Source of the DNA: Cribrihabitans_A pelagius
Lineage (GTDB): Bacteria > Pseudomonadota > Alphaproteobacteria > Rhodobacterales > Rhodobacteraceae
Direction of reading: 5' to 3'
NCBI RefSeq assembly: GCF_048820915.1
Contig: NZ_JBMERR010000003.1
Coordinates: forward strand, 1-64,000
Length of the DNA stretch: 64,000 bases
The translations under genes were made by a program, and so were the position numbers. Each line of letters begins with the position of its first letter. Position 1 is the first letter of the stretch. Shown in pieces: positions 16,573 through 25,089 of the stretch. The notes below the pieces were generated by a model. The model saw only the letters and a list, made by a program, of their open reading frames with translations, ran no database searches and was not told the DNA's origin.

Positions 16573-18531
16573 TCAAACATCCAGCTCCTCCACAAACTTC
16601 GCATTCTCCTGAATATACTGGAAGCGAAGTTCGGGCTTTTTCCCCATCAGGCGCTCGACCAGGTCGCCGGTCTCGCCGGGCTCGTCCTCGTCGATGGTCA
16701 CCCGGATCAGTTTCCGGGTCTTCGGGTCCATTGTGGTCTCTTTCAGGTCCTTGGCGTCCATCTCGCCAAGACCCTTGAAGCGGGAGACGTCGATCTTGCC
16801 CTTGCCGCCGAGGCCCTTCTCCAGCCACATATCGCGCTCGGCCTCGTCCAGGCAGTAGACACGGCGCGCCCCCTGGGTCAGGCGGAACAGCGGCGGGCAG
16901 GCGAGGTAGAGGTGGCCGTTGTCGATCAGCGGGCGCATCTGGGTGAAAAAGAAGGTCATCAGCAAGGACGCGATGTGGGCGCCGTCGACGTCCGCGTCGG
17001 TCATGATGATGATCTTGTCATAACGCAGATCGTCGAGGTTGAACTTGGTGCCAAGGCCAACGCCAAGCGCCTCGCACAGATCGTTGATCTCGGCGTTGGA
17101 GCCGAGCTTGTTCGACGCAGCCCCCAGCACGTTCAGGATCTTGCCCTTCAGCGGCAGGAGCGCCTGGTTCACCCGGTTTCGCGCGCCCTTGCCGGAGCCG
17201 CCCGCACTGTCGCCCTCGACGATGAACAGCTCGGTGCCGGAGCGGTTCTTGGCGGTGCAATCGGTCAGCTTTCCGGGCAGGCGCAGCTTCTTGGTGGCGG
17301 TCTTGCGCTGGGTTTCCTTCTCCTGCTTGCGTCGCAGGCGTTCCTCGGCGCGCAGGACCAGGAAATCGAGGATGGCTCCGGCGGATTTGGTGTCGGCGGC
17401 GAGCCAGTTGTCGAAATGGTCGCGGACCGAGTTTTCCACCATCTTGGCAGCGGCCTCGGTTGACAGCCGGTCCTTGGTCTGGCCGACAAAGGCCGGGTCG
17501 GCGATGAAACAGGAAATCAGCGCGCAGCCGCCCGCCATCAGGTCTTCGCGGGTGATGCCGGCGGCCTTCTTGTTGCCGACCAGCTCGCCGTAAGCCTTGA
17601 CGCCCTTGAGGATCGCGGCCCAGAAACCGGCGACATGGGTGCCGCCCTCAGGCGTGGGGACGGTGTTACAGTAGCTCTGGGTGAAGCCGTCGCGCGCAGG
17701 CGTCCAGTTGATCGCCCATTCGACGTAGCCCGGCGCGCCGAACTTCTCGCGGAACTCCACCTTGCCGGCAAAGGGCGCATCGGCATAGGTGGTGGACGTG
17801 CCCAGCACCTCGGTCAGGTAGTCGCGCAGGCCGCCGGGGAAGTGGAAGGTCGCTTCCTGCGGGGTCTCGCCGTCGCCGATGTGGGATTTCCAGCGGATCT
17901 CGACGCCCGAGAACAGATAGGCCTTGGAGCGCACCAGCTTGAACAGCCGCGCGGGCTTGAAGCGGTGATGGCCGAAGATCTGCTCGTCGGCGTGGAAGGT
18001 CACCGTGGTGCCGCGGCGGTTGGGGGCCGCGCCGATCTTCTCCACGCCGCCCTGCGGAACGCCGCGTGAGAAGCGCTGCTCGAACAGCTCCTTGTTCTTG
18101 GCCACCTGCACCACCATCACATCCGACAGTGCGTTCACCACCGAAGAGCCGACCCCGTGCAAGCCGCCGGAGGTCTGGTACGCCTTGCCGGAGAACTTGC
18201 CGCCCGCGTGCAGGGTGCAAAGGATGACCTCCAGCGCCGATTTGTCCGGGAACTTCGGGTGCGGGTCGATCGGGATGCCGCGGCCGTTGTCGCGCACGCT
18301 GACGGAGTAGTCCGCATGCAGCTCCACCTCGATGCGGCTGGCATGGCCCGCCACCGCCTCGTCCATCGAGTTGTCGAGGATTTCCGCGACCATGTGATGC
18401 AGAGCACGCTCGTCGGTGCCGCCGATATACATGCCGGGGCGCTGGCGGACCGGTTCCAGCCCCTCCAGAACCTCGATCGAGGAGGCGTCATAGGTCTCGG
18501 CTGCGGGCGTGCTGAGGAGGTCTTCGGCCAT
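16573..18531 (-). CDS. parE: DNA topoisomerase IV subunit B
   Basis: This 652-residue type IIA topoisomerase ATPase subunit acts with ParC to decatenate chromosomes. The GHKL ATPase domain shows VRQRPGMYIGGTDERALHHM, EILDNSMDEAVAG (catalytic Glu and Asn) and GLHGVGSSVVNALSD. The TOPRIM domain shows LFIVEGDSAGGSG and the DADVDGAHI metal cluster; the C-terminus has RFKGLGEMDAKDL. The start MAEDLLSTPAAETYDASSIE is chosen because family similarity begins there; the frame could be extended to 18720. No strong ribosome site is visible. Sequence features fit ParE rather than GyrB because the GyrB insertion in TOPRIM is absent and the length is shorter. Confidence 0.95.
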   Translation of the reverse strand: MAEDLLSTPAAETYDASSIEVLEGLEPVRQRPGMYIGGTDERALHHMVAEILDNSMDEAVAGHASRIEVELHADYSVSVRDNGRGIPIDPHPKFPDKSALEVILCTLHAGGKFSGKAYQTSGGLHGVGSSVVNALSDVMVVQVAKNKELFEQRFSRGVPQGGVEKIGAAPNRRGTTVTFHADEQIFGHHRFKPARLFKLVRSKAYLFSGVEIRWKSHIGDGETPQEATFHFPGGLRDYLTEVLGTSTTYADAPFAGKVEFREKFGAPGYVEWAINWTPARDGFTQSYCNTVPTPEGGTHVAGFWAAILKGVKAYGELVGNKKAAGITREDLMAGGCALISCFIADPAFVGQTKDRLSTEAAAKMVENSVRDHFDNWLAADTKSAGAILDFLVLRAEERLRRKQEKETQRKTATKKLRLPGKLTDCTAKNRSGTELFIVEGDSAGGSGKGARNRVNQALLPLKGKILNVLGAASNKLGSNAEINDLCEALGVGLGTKFNLDDLRYDKIIIMTDADVDGAHIASLLMTFFFTQMRPLIDNGHLYLACPPLFRLTQGARRVYCLDEAERDMWLEKGLGGKGKIDVSRFKGLGEMDAKDLKETTMDPKTRKLIRVTIDEDEPGETGDLVERLMGKKPELRFQYIQENAKFVEELDV

Positions 18532-18879
18532 GTGGGGAACTGCTCTTCCTTGGTCTTGATTGGCGCGTATTATGGCAGGAAGCCGGGCCGGGTGGAAGAG
18601 GGGCCGCCGGGCTGTGGATAAGAGTCCGGGGGCATCGTCCGGCTCCGCGAGGCCGCGAAGCGTCTCCGCAGTTTTACCGGGGGCAATCCCGGAGACCGGC
18701 AGCGAGACCGGAGGAAGCAAGGTGCAGGGTTGTGCAGCTTTCCTGTCGCTCCGGGGCAGCCACGGCTCTCAACGCATCAAACTATAGTTCCGGTTTTTGC
18801 CTGCGCCGATATTTTCCGTGCGGCTCAGGGGACTGCGGGATACACCTCTGCCAGCGATTGGCAGGAGGAGGACGCGCGG
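18532..18879. other. divergent intergenic region parE / PLP decarboxylase
   Basis: This gap of about 350 bp holds both promoters. AGGAGGAG at 18863-18870 is the ribosome site for the downstream GTG start. A short A/T-rich stretch CATCAAACTATAGTTCCGG around 18774-18792 could contain a promoter, but spacing to a -35 element is not convincing. No RNA gene was recognised. Confidence 0.45.
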
Positions 18880-20298
18880 GTGGCTGGTAAGGGAATCAAG
18901 ACGCAGGATTGGGATGGATTCCGGGCGGAAGCGCAGCGGATGCTGGAGGCGGCGCTGGACCAGATGCAACAGGCCGCGCAGCGCCCCTGGCAGCCGGTGC
19001 CGGACGACATCGGTGCGCGCTACGCGGTGACAGCCGAAGCACGGGGGCCGCAGGAGACGGTGGACCGGATCATTTCAGACGTGCTGCCCTACCACGGCGG
19101 CAACACGCATCCGCGATTCTGGGGCTGGGTTCAGGGCTCGGGGCTGGCCTCCGACCTGATCAGCTCGCTCGCTGCGGCGGCAGTCAACGCCAATTTGGGC
19201 GGGCGCGACCACGGGGCGAACTACATGGAGCACGCCGTCATTGAGTGGACCCGGGCGAAAATGGGGTTGCCCGAGAGCGCCAGCGGCGTGCTGGTCACCG
19301 GAACCTCGCAGGCGACGGTGATTGCGTTTCAGGCCGCGCGGGTGCGGGCGCTTGGCGATCTGCGCAAGGCTGGGCAGGGCGCGGTGCGGCTCACGGCCTA
19401 TGCAGGCGAAGGCGTGCATAACGCAACGCTGAAGGCGGTGGAGCTACTGGGCATCGGCTCGGACAACCTGCGCAAAGTGCCGCTGAAGGACGGGCGGATG
19501 GACTGTGCGGCGCTTTCCGTGATGGTGGAGGAAGACCGCGCCGCGGGCGCGCGGCCCTTCCTGGTGGTGGGCACCGCCGGATCGGTGGACCTCGGCCTCT
19601 TCGACGATCTGGAGGCATTGGCCGATGCGGCGGCAGCACTGGGCCTCTGGCTGCATGTGGACGGGGCCTTTGGCGCCTGGACGCGCATTGCGGCAGAGCC
19701 CTGGCGCGCGCTCAGCGACGGCATCGGGCGCGCCGACAGTATCGCGCTGGATTTCCACAAGTGGATGTACGTCGGCTATGACTGCGGCCTCGTGCTGATC
19801 CGCAACGAGGGTGAGCATCGTGCCGCCTTTGCCGCGCGCCCCTCCTACCTTGAGGGCGCCGAGCGCGGGCTGGCGGGCGGCGAGCCCTGGTTCTGCGACT
19901 ACGGCATCGACCTCTCGCGCGGCAACCGGGCGCTGAAAGTCTGGACTGCGCTGGAAACCTATGGCGAGGCCGCGTTCAGCGAAGCCATCACCGGAAATTG
20001 CCAGCTCGCCGCGCAGATGGCAGAGGAAGTCACCGCCCGGCCCCGAATGGCGCTCGGCGCGCCGGTGGTCTCCAACGTCTGCGTCTTCACCGCGCGGGCG
20101 GACCTCGCGGCAGAGGCGCAATCGGCGCTGAACGCCCGCATTGCCCAAACCCTGCAGGAAAGCGGCGAGGCGGTGTTCTCCACCACCCGGGTGCAAGGCA
20201 CCGTGCTGCTGCGTGCGGCGATCACCAACCACCGCAGCCGGGCCGGGGACATCTCCGCCGCCGTCGCCGCCGTCGCGCGGGAGGAGGCAGAGGGCTGA
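18880..20298 (+). CDS. PLP-dependent group II amino-acid decarboxylase
   Basis: This 472-residue protein belongs to the fold-type I PLP decarboxylases (aromatic-L-amino-acid/glutamate/histidine decarboxylase group). GGNTHPRFWGWVQGSGLASD and the early substrate loop, VTGTSQATVIAF for cofactor phosphate binding, WLHVDGAFGAW (Asp and Ala contacting PLP) and the Schiff-base Lys in SIALDFHKWMYVGYDCG are all present in order. It makes an amine and CO2 from an amino acid; the substrate is not set by the motifs. The GTG at 18880 with AGGAGGAG upstream is preferred; the reading frame extends 50 codons further without protein-like content. Confidence 0.88.
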   Translation: MAGKGIKTQDWDGFRAEAQRMLEAALDQMQQAAQRPWQPVPDDIGARYAVTAEARGPQETVDRIISDVLPYHGGNTHPRFWGWVQGSGLASDLISSLAAAAVNANLGGRDHGANYMEHAVIEWTRAKMGLPESASGVLVTGTSQATVIAFQAARVRALGDLRKAGQGAVRLTAYAGEGVHNATLKAVELLGIGSDNLRKVPLKDGRMDCAALSVMVEEDRAAGARPFLVVGTAGSVDLGLFDDLEALADAAAALGLWLHVDGAFGAWTRIAAEPWRALSDGIGRADSIALDFHKWMYVGYDCGLVLIRNEGEHRAAFAARPSYLEGAERGLAGGEPWFCDYGIDLSRGNRALKVWTALETYGEAAFSEAITGNCQLAAQMAEEVTARPRMALGAPVVSNVCVFTARADLAAEAQSALNARIAQTLQESGEAVFSTTRVQGTVLLRAAITNHRSRAGDISAAVAAVAREEAEG

Positions 20299-20397
20299 AC
20301 CTGCCGCTATGGTGTAATTGTCACCTCTCACTACACCGGCAGGAGCAGGGATTTCCTCTCTTGCCGGGGCAAGCGGGTCTGCATAAAGCATGATGTT

Positions 20398-21783
20398 ATG
20401 GATACCCGCCTCACAATCCCGGCCGAAATGCCCGTTGCCGCCCATGTGCGCGCCATCGCCGTGCTTGGCCTGCCGCTGATCGGCGGCCATGTGGCGCAGT
20501 TTGCCATCGGGCTCACCGATACGGTGATGCTGGGCTGGTACAGCGTCGAGGCGCTGGCGGCGGTGACGCTGGGCTCGACCTATTTCTTCATCCTGTTCAT
20601 CCTCGGCTCCGGCTTCTCCTTTGCGGTGATGCCGATGGTCGCCGCCGCGGCCGGCGCGGGAGAAGACCGCCAGATCCGCCGCAGCACCCGCATGGGGCTG
20701 TGGCTGTCGCTTGCCTATGCCGCCGCGGCGATACCGCTGTTGTGGTGGTCCGGGCCGATCCTGAAGCTCCTGGGGCAGGAGCCCGAGGTAGCGCAGCTGG
20801 CCGCCGGATACCTTCGCATCGCGGGCTGGGCGCTGGTGCCCGCGCTTTTGGTCATGGTGATGAAATCCTACCTCGCGGCGCTGGAACGCACCCAGGTTGT
20901 GCTCTGGATCACGCTTCTGGCCGCCGTCGTGAATGCGCTGGTGAACTACGCGCTGATCTTCGGACACTGGGGCGCGCCTGAGCTGGGGATCGAGGGCGCC
21001 GCGGTGGCTTCGCTTGCCACCCACAGCGTGTCGCTAATTGCGGTGCTGTTCTATGCGCTGAAGGTGCTGCCGGAGCATGAGCTGCTGAAGAACTTCCACC
21101 GTCCGGACTGGGAGATGCTGTGGCAGGTGGTCCGGGTGGGGGTGCCGAGCGGGCTGACCACCCTCAGCGAGACCAGCCTGTTTGCGGCCTCGGCGGTGAT
21201 GATGGGCTGGCTCGGCACGGTGGCGCTGGCGGCGCATGGCGTTGCAATGTCGCTGACCGGGCTCACGTTCATGGTGCACCTGGGTCTGTCGAACGCTGCC
21301 ACCATCCGCGCGGGCAACGCTTTCGGGCGCCGGGACCAAGCGCATATGGCGCGCGGCGGCGGGGTCGTCGTTGTGCTGTCGCTGGCAATGTCGGTGGTGG
21401 GCGTCACCCTGTTCCTGACGGTGCCGGAGGCCCTGATCTCGCTGTTCCTTGATCGCGCCGAACCGCAGCGCGACGCGATCATCGCGGCGGGCACCGGGCT
21501 GCTGGCGGCGGCGGCGCTGTTTCAGATGATGGACGGGATGCAGGCGGTGGCGCTGGGACTGCTGCGCGGGGTGCAGGACACCGGGGTGCCGATGGTGATT
21601 GCCGCGCTCAGCTATTGGGCGGTCGGCATTCCCGCGTCTTACGTGATGGGGTTTGTGCTGGGCTGGGGCGGCATCGGCGTCTGGATGGGGCTGGTCGCGG
21701 GGCTGACCACCGCTGGCATCTTCCTGATGCGCCGGTTCTGGGGCCGCTCGATCCACAAGGCAGGCGCCGCCGCTCGCGCCTGA
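20398..21783 (+). CDS. MATE-family multidrug/sodium efflux transporter
   Basis: This 461-residue protein has twelve hydrophobic helices in two similar halves. The first half begins with PLIGGHVAQFAIGLTDTVMLG and the second shows GVPSGLTTLSETSLFAASAV, the repeated motif of MATE (NorM-type) exporters. These pumps use a Na+ or H+ gradient to expel cationic compounds. It is 99 bp after the decarboxylase on the same strand. An export role for the product amine would be speculation. The C-terminus ends in basic residues after RRFWGRSIHKAG. Confidence 0.92.
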   Translation: MDTRLTIPAEMPVAAHVRAIAVLGLPLIGGHVAQFAIGLTDTVMLGWYSVEALAAVTLGSTYFFILFILGSGFSFAVMPMVAAAAGAGEDRQIRRSTRMGLWLSLAYAAAAIPLLWWSGPILKLLGQEPEVAQLAAGYLRIAGWALVPALLVMVMKSYLAALERTQVVLWITLLAAVVNALVNYALIFGHWGAPELGIEGAAVASLATHSVSLIAVLFYALKVLPEHELLKNFHRPDWEMLWQVVRVGVPSGLTTLSETSLFAASAVMMGWLGTVALAAHGVAMSLTGLTFMVHLGLSNAATIRAGNAFGRRDQAHMARGGGVVVVLSLAMSVVGVTLFLTVPEALISLFLDRAEPQRDAIIAAGTGLLAAAALFQMMDGMQAVALGLLRGVQDTGVPMVIAALSYWAVGIPASYVMGFVLGWGGIGVWMGLVAGLTTAGIFLMRRFWGRSIHKAGAAARA

Positions 21784-21792
21784 GACAGCGCC

Positions 21793-22164
21793 TCAGCCCG
21801 CTTCCGGTCCGCCGCGGCCCATCACGTGCAGCGGCGTGAAAGTCCCCAGTATCAGGCGCTTGCGGTCAAAGGGCATGTCCGCGGGGATATCGAAGCGCGC
21901 ATCGGCTTGCATTTTCTTCTCCGCCGCCTCCAGCACCGCGCGGCTGGGCCAGATCTGCCAGGTGAAAACGATCTTCTCCTCCGCGCGCGCATCCACCGCG
22001 CGCCGGAAATCGGTCAGCTCGCCATCGGGGACATAATCCTCCCAGGCTTCGACGATCTCCAGGCAGCCATGTTCGCGCAGCAGCCTGGCACTGGCCTCGG
22101 CCCAGTCGCGGTAGGCATCCCGGTTCTCCTCAGGCACGGGGATCACGAAACCGGCGATATGCAT
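21793..22164 (-). CDS. DUF1428 family protein (YbaA-like)
   Basis: This 123-residue protein begins MHIAGFVIPVPEENRDAYRD, preceded by an excellent AGGAGGT six bases upstream, so this start is preferred to a longer frame at 22299. The dimeric alpha/beta-barrel (ferredoxin-like) DUF1428 fold is suggested by CLEIVEAWEDYVPDGELTDF and VFTWQIWPSRAVLEAAEKKM, and near the C-terminus by the conserved MPFDRKRLILGTF. The function is unknown in the family. It is convergent with the MATE gene. Confidence 0.85.
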   Translation of the reverse strand: MHIAGFVIPVPEENRDAYRDWAEASARLLREHGCLEIVEAWEDYVPDGELTDFRRAVDARAEEKIVFTWQIWPSRAVLEAAEKKMQADARFDIPADMPFDRKRLILGTFTPLHVMGRGGPEAG

Positions 22165-22297
22165 TGGCTTACCTCCTTCGCGGGCAGCGGTCCGCTTCAT
22201 CCTACCACATCCGCCGCGCCGCTTGACCAGGGCCTGCCGCAGCGGGCAGGCTGGCAGCGGCAGCATAGCCAGCCGATGCGAGGGAGAGCGGACAGCC

Positions 22298-22747
22298 ATG
22301 ATGACGGAAACAGATCAGCAGATGCTGCACCGCGCCTATGAGGAGGCAAGCGCCGGCTTTGCCGAGGGCGGCTGCCCGATCGGCGCGGTGCTGGCGCGCG
22401 GCGGCGCGGTGCTGGCGCAGGGGCGCAACCAGCGGGTCCAGAAGGGCGACCCGGTCGCGCATGGCGAAATGGACGCACTGCGCAAGGCGGGGCGGCAGGC
22501 GACATACCGTGACACGGTGCTGTATACCACGCTGTCGCCCTGCATGATGTGCGCGGGCACCATCGTGCAATTCGGCATCCCCCGGGTGGTGATCGGAGAC
22601 AGCCGGAACTTCGGCGGAAACGAAGGTTTCCTGCGCCAGCGCGGGGTGGAGGTGGTGCTGGCCGAAGATCCCGGGTGCATCGCGCTGATGGCCCGGTTCA
22701 TCCGCGAGCAGCCCGCGCTCTGGTCCGAGGATATCGCCGAAACGTGA
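22298..22747 (+). CDS. yeast-type cytosine deaminase / nucleoside deaminase
   Basis: This 149-residue protein has the zinc-dependent deaminase fold. The HxE motif (AHGEMDAL, proton shuttle Glu) and PCxxC (SPCMMCAG) supply the zinc ligands. The sequence between and after these, especially TVLYTTLSPCMMCAG, FGIPRVVIGDSRNF and the C-terminal FIREQPALWSEDIAE, resembles Saccharomyces Fcy1 more than tRNA adenosine deaminase TadA. Deamination of cytosine to uracil is therefore the likeliest reaction. The ATG at 22298 is set by GGGAGAG upstream. It is not related to E. coli CodA. Confidence 0.85.
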   Translation: MMTETDQQMLHRAYEEASAGFAEGGCPIGAVLARGGAVLAQGRNQRVQKGDPVAHGEMDALRKAGRQATYRDTVLYTTLSPCMMCAGTIVQFGIPRVVIGDSRNFGGNEGFLRQRGVEVVLAEDPGCIALMARFIREQPALWSEDIAET

Positions 22748-22786
22748 CCCCGGCCGCCTGTCGACGGCCGGAGGAGACGGCCGGCT

Positions 22787-23656
22787 TCAGCGGGTGATGT
22801 CCGACAGCAGCGCCGGGTTCAGCACCAGGTTGCGCACCCCATGGGCGTGGTCCTCGTCAAAGATGTTGCTCTCCAGCCATTTCCCCACCGAGTGGATATT
22901 CACCCGGGCGACTTTGGGGCGCACGCTCCAGGTCACCTCGAAAGGCGAGCCTGCCTCGTTGTAGCTGGGGCCGGTGGTGGAGCCGGCATAGACCACCGGT
23001 GTGCCGCTGTCCTCCGGGATATGCAGTGCCTGATGCAGGCCGCCCCGCATGCCAAGTTCGGTCAGGTAGTTGAAATCCAGCGCGTTTTCGTCGTTCACGA
23101 GTACAAAAACCTGCGCCTCCACCCGCAGCTGCGGGTTTTTCACCGCATCGCTCAGGCAGGCACCGAGGGTGGGGCCGGGCTGCGCCTGGGCGGTGGTGTG
23201 GACATAGTGCAGCTCGATTGTGTCCCCGGGCTCCAGCCCGCCATGTGCATTGCTGCCGATGGGCTGGGCCAGCGGCGCCAGCTCCGCCGTGCTCAACTCG
23301 CCATCGTAGACATAGCCGGTGCCGTACCCGTTGCCATCGCCATTGCCGGCGTAGCGGGTGAATTCGCCGCCGCGATGCTCGGCGCTTTCGTGGAAATGGA
23401 TGTTGCACAGGTTCATCTGCCTGTAGTCCGGCGCCGTGCTGAACAGGCGCGGGTTGCGGCCCGCGGCGGCGCCGATGTCGCGCGGCGACTGCGGCCCGAA
23501 ACCCGCGCCCTTGGTCTCTTCCGCCAGTTTTGCGCGCTGGGCAGCGATCAATTCGTCCGGCACCCCGCTTGCGGAGCTGCCGACGGCAAGCGCGGCGCCG
23601 GACAGTGCAAGGGTGGAGAGGGCAGCAGCGATGAGAGCGGGCAGGGGTTCGAACAT
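22787..23656 (-). CDS. delta-class carbonic anhydrase, exported
   Basis: This 289-residue protein begins MFEPLPALIAAALSTLALSG and has a Sec signal peptide ending ALA (about residue 24), giving a periplasmic enzyme. The motif MNLCNIHFHESAEHRGGEF (about residues 81-99) matches the zinc-binding segment of diatom-type delta carbonic anhydrases (His-x-His and a later His). The second half contains LHYVHTTAQAQPGPTLGACL and VFVLVNDENALDF. It should interconvert CO2 and bicarbonate. The start is fixed by AGGAAA five bases upstream. The call relies on motif recall. Confidence 0.75.
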   Translation of the reverse strand: MFEPLPALIAAALSTLALSGAALAVGSSASGVPDELIAAQRAKLAEETKGAGFGPQSPRDIGAAAGRNPRLFSTAPDYRQMNLCNIHFHESAEHRGGEFTRYAGNGDGNGYGTGYVYDGELSTAELAPLAQPIGSNAHGGLEPGDTIELHYVHTTAQAQPGPTLGACLSDAVKNPQLRVEAQVFVLVNDENALDFNYLTELGMRGGLHQALHIPEDSGTPVVYAGSTTGPSYNEAGSPFEVTWSVRPKVARVNIHSVGKWLESNIFDEDHAHGVRNLVLNPALLSDITR

Positions 23657-23862
23657 ATCTTTTCCTGTTGAAAAGCGGTTACGGGTTGAACGGACGGGCG
23701 GCGGGCATGTCTTGCTGCCTTGGTATTTCGATTGTGTGAATGAAAATTTAATCCACCAGGAGCTGATCGCGCCAATTGATGGAAAAGCCGAGGCGCTTCG
23801 CAGCGCGGGCCGCTCCGCTGTGCTATACTGCGTGCCATCCTCAGCAGCATTGGGGCAAGGAT

Positions 23863-24642
23863 ATGAGGTCATCACGCGCCAGGCCGGGGCGCCGGGCGTT
23901 CTCCGGCGGACGGGCCATTCTGACCCTGCTGGCGGTGCTGTGGCTGGTGCCGGGGCCCGCGGGAGGAGACGAGCCGATGCCGAAGGGTCTGCTCTGGCAA
24001 CGCAGCGGCCTGCCCGCCGTCTTCCCTTTGCAAATCAAGAGCCCCGAAGGGGACGGCTATTACCTGACCCTGCACGACCCAGCGACCGGCACCCCGGTGC
24101 TGGCCGCATTTGCCGGAGGAGGCACTTTCTTCCGTGTGCTGGTGCCGCCCGGCCGCTACCGGCTGCATATCGCGGCCGGCCAGGCCTGGCAGGGAGAGGA
24201 CGCGCTTTTCGGGCCGGGCACTCGGCGCCTTGCGCTGGCGGAGGAGCTGGAGTTCGGCGTTCTTGGCGCAGGGATCAAGGGCGGGCATCTCGTCACCCTG
24301 AGGCAAGATGCGCCGGACGGGGTGCTGCGGGCGGAGGTGCAGCGGCAGTACATCTGCCAGACCGGCCGCATCGCGGTACGCGTGGGCAGCAGGACGCAGC
24401 CCGATTTTTCCGCCTTCCGCCTGCGCTCCACGCCGCGCCAGCGGCTGGGCCTGCACGGGCGCTGGGCGGTGCCCGCGGGACGGCTGCCGGAGCGTTTCGT
24501 GCTGGAGGCGGAGGAGGACGCGGACCGCCGGTTTGTGCGCTTCGGCATGAGGCAGCTCAACCGGGGCCCGGCCGCCCCTCCCGCGCGGCCGCCCGTTCCG
24601 CTGGAAGGGCGGTTTTCCCTGCACTCAAGCGTTTGCGGCTGA
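23863..24642 (+). CDS. exported protein of unknown function
   Basis: This 259-residue protein has an Arg-rich N-terminus, then a hydrophobic helix (ILTLLAVLWLVPGPAGG) that should be a signal peptide or anchor, cleaved near residue 36. The mature part is beta-rich: GYYLTLHDPATGTPVLAAF, FFRVLVPPGRYRLHIAAG and FGPGTRRLALAEELEFGVL suggest a small jelly-roll or immunoglobulin-like domain. Two Cys residues are present, at ICQTG and in the final VCG. Transcription is divergent from the carbonic-anhydrase gene across about 200 bp. No family is recognised. Confidence 0.6.
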   Translation: MRSSRARPGRRAFSGGRAILTLLAVLWLVPGPAGGDEPMPKGLLWQRSGLPAVFPLQIKSPEGDGYYLTLHDPATGTPVLAAFAGGGTFFRVLVPPGRYRLHIAAGQAWQGEDALFGPGTRRLALAEELEFGVLGAGIKGGHLVTLRQDAPDGVLRAEVQRQYICQTGRIAVRVGSRTQPDFSAFRLRSTPRQRLGLHGRWAVPAGRLPERFVLEAEEDADRRFVRFGMRQLNRGPAAPPARPPVPLEGRFSLHSSVCG

Positions 24643-24663
24643 GAGCCCTGCCGACGGCGGCGC

Positions 24664-25077
24664 TCAGTCCCCGCCGCGCTCCGCGCTCAGCCGCTCGGCC
24701 TTCTTGCGCACAAGCACACTGCGCAGGTCGTGCATGGCGAGCAGCAGCGCGTCGGTCACCTCCTCCAGCTGTTCGGCCGAGGCGCGGCTGTTCGCCCAAT
24801 GCGCAGTGAGGTTCAGATGGTCGATGGCGCGGTGAATGTCCTCCATGTCGCGCGCCGCCAGCGTCGCCGCGCGCGCCGCCATCCAGGCGCGGATCTCGGC
24901 CAGGTCACGGGGGCTCAACTGGCGCGGCCCGTGCGGCTTGATCTCGCCGTTGCGGATGTTCACCACCGCGATCTGGTCCATCTCGATCCGCCGCTGCCGG
25001 GTCTCGCTCTCGACCCGGAAGACAAAGGCGCCGTTCTCACGGACGCGGAAATAATACTCCGGCAGATCAGCGCCCAT
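24664..25077 (-). CDS. conserved hypothetical protein
   Basis: This 137-residue soluble protein begins MGADLPEYYFRVRENGAFVF and continues with a basic, then mostly helical sequence (PRDLAEIRAWMAARAATLAA; RAIDHLNLTAHWANSRASAE). Such proteins are found next to aspartate aminotransferase in related genomes, with no known function. It starts 12 bp after the aminotransferase gene's stop and is probably co-transcribed with it. There is no signal peptide or membrane segment. Confidence 0.7.
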   Translation of the reverse strand: MGADLPEYYFRVRENGAFVFRVESETRQRRIEMDQIAVVNIRNGEIKPHGPRQLSPRDLAEIRAWMAARAATLAARDMEDIHRAIDHLNLTAHWANSRASAEQLEEVTDALLLAMHDLRSVLVRKKAERLSAERGGD

Positions 25078-25089
25078 GCCTGTCCTCCC

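Noticed and set aside
22750..22771. CCGGCCG-N8-CGGCCGG hairpin between cytosine deaminase and carbonic anhydrase genes
   Set aside because: It is in a convergent gap as a terminator would be, but has no T tract and such GC palindromes are frequent here.
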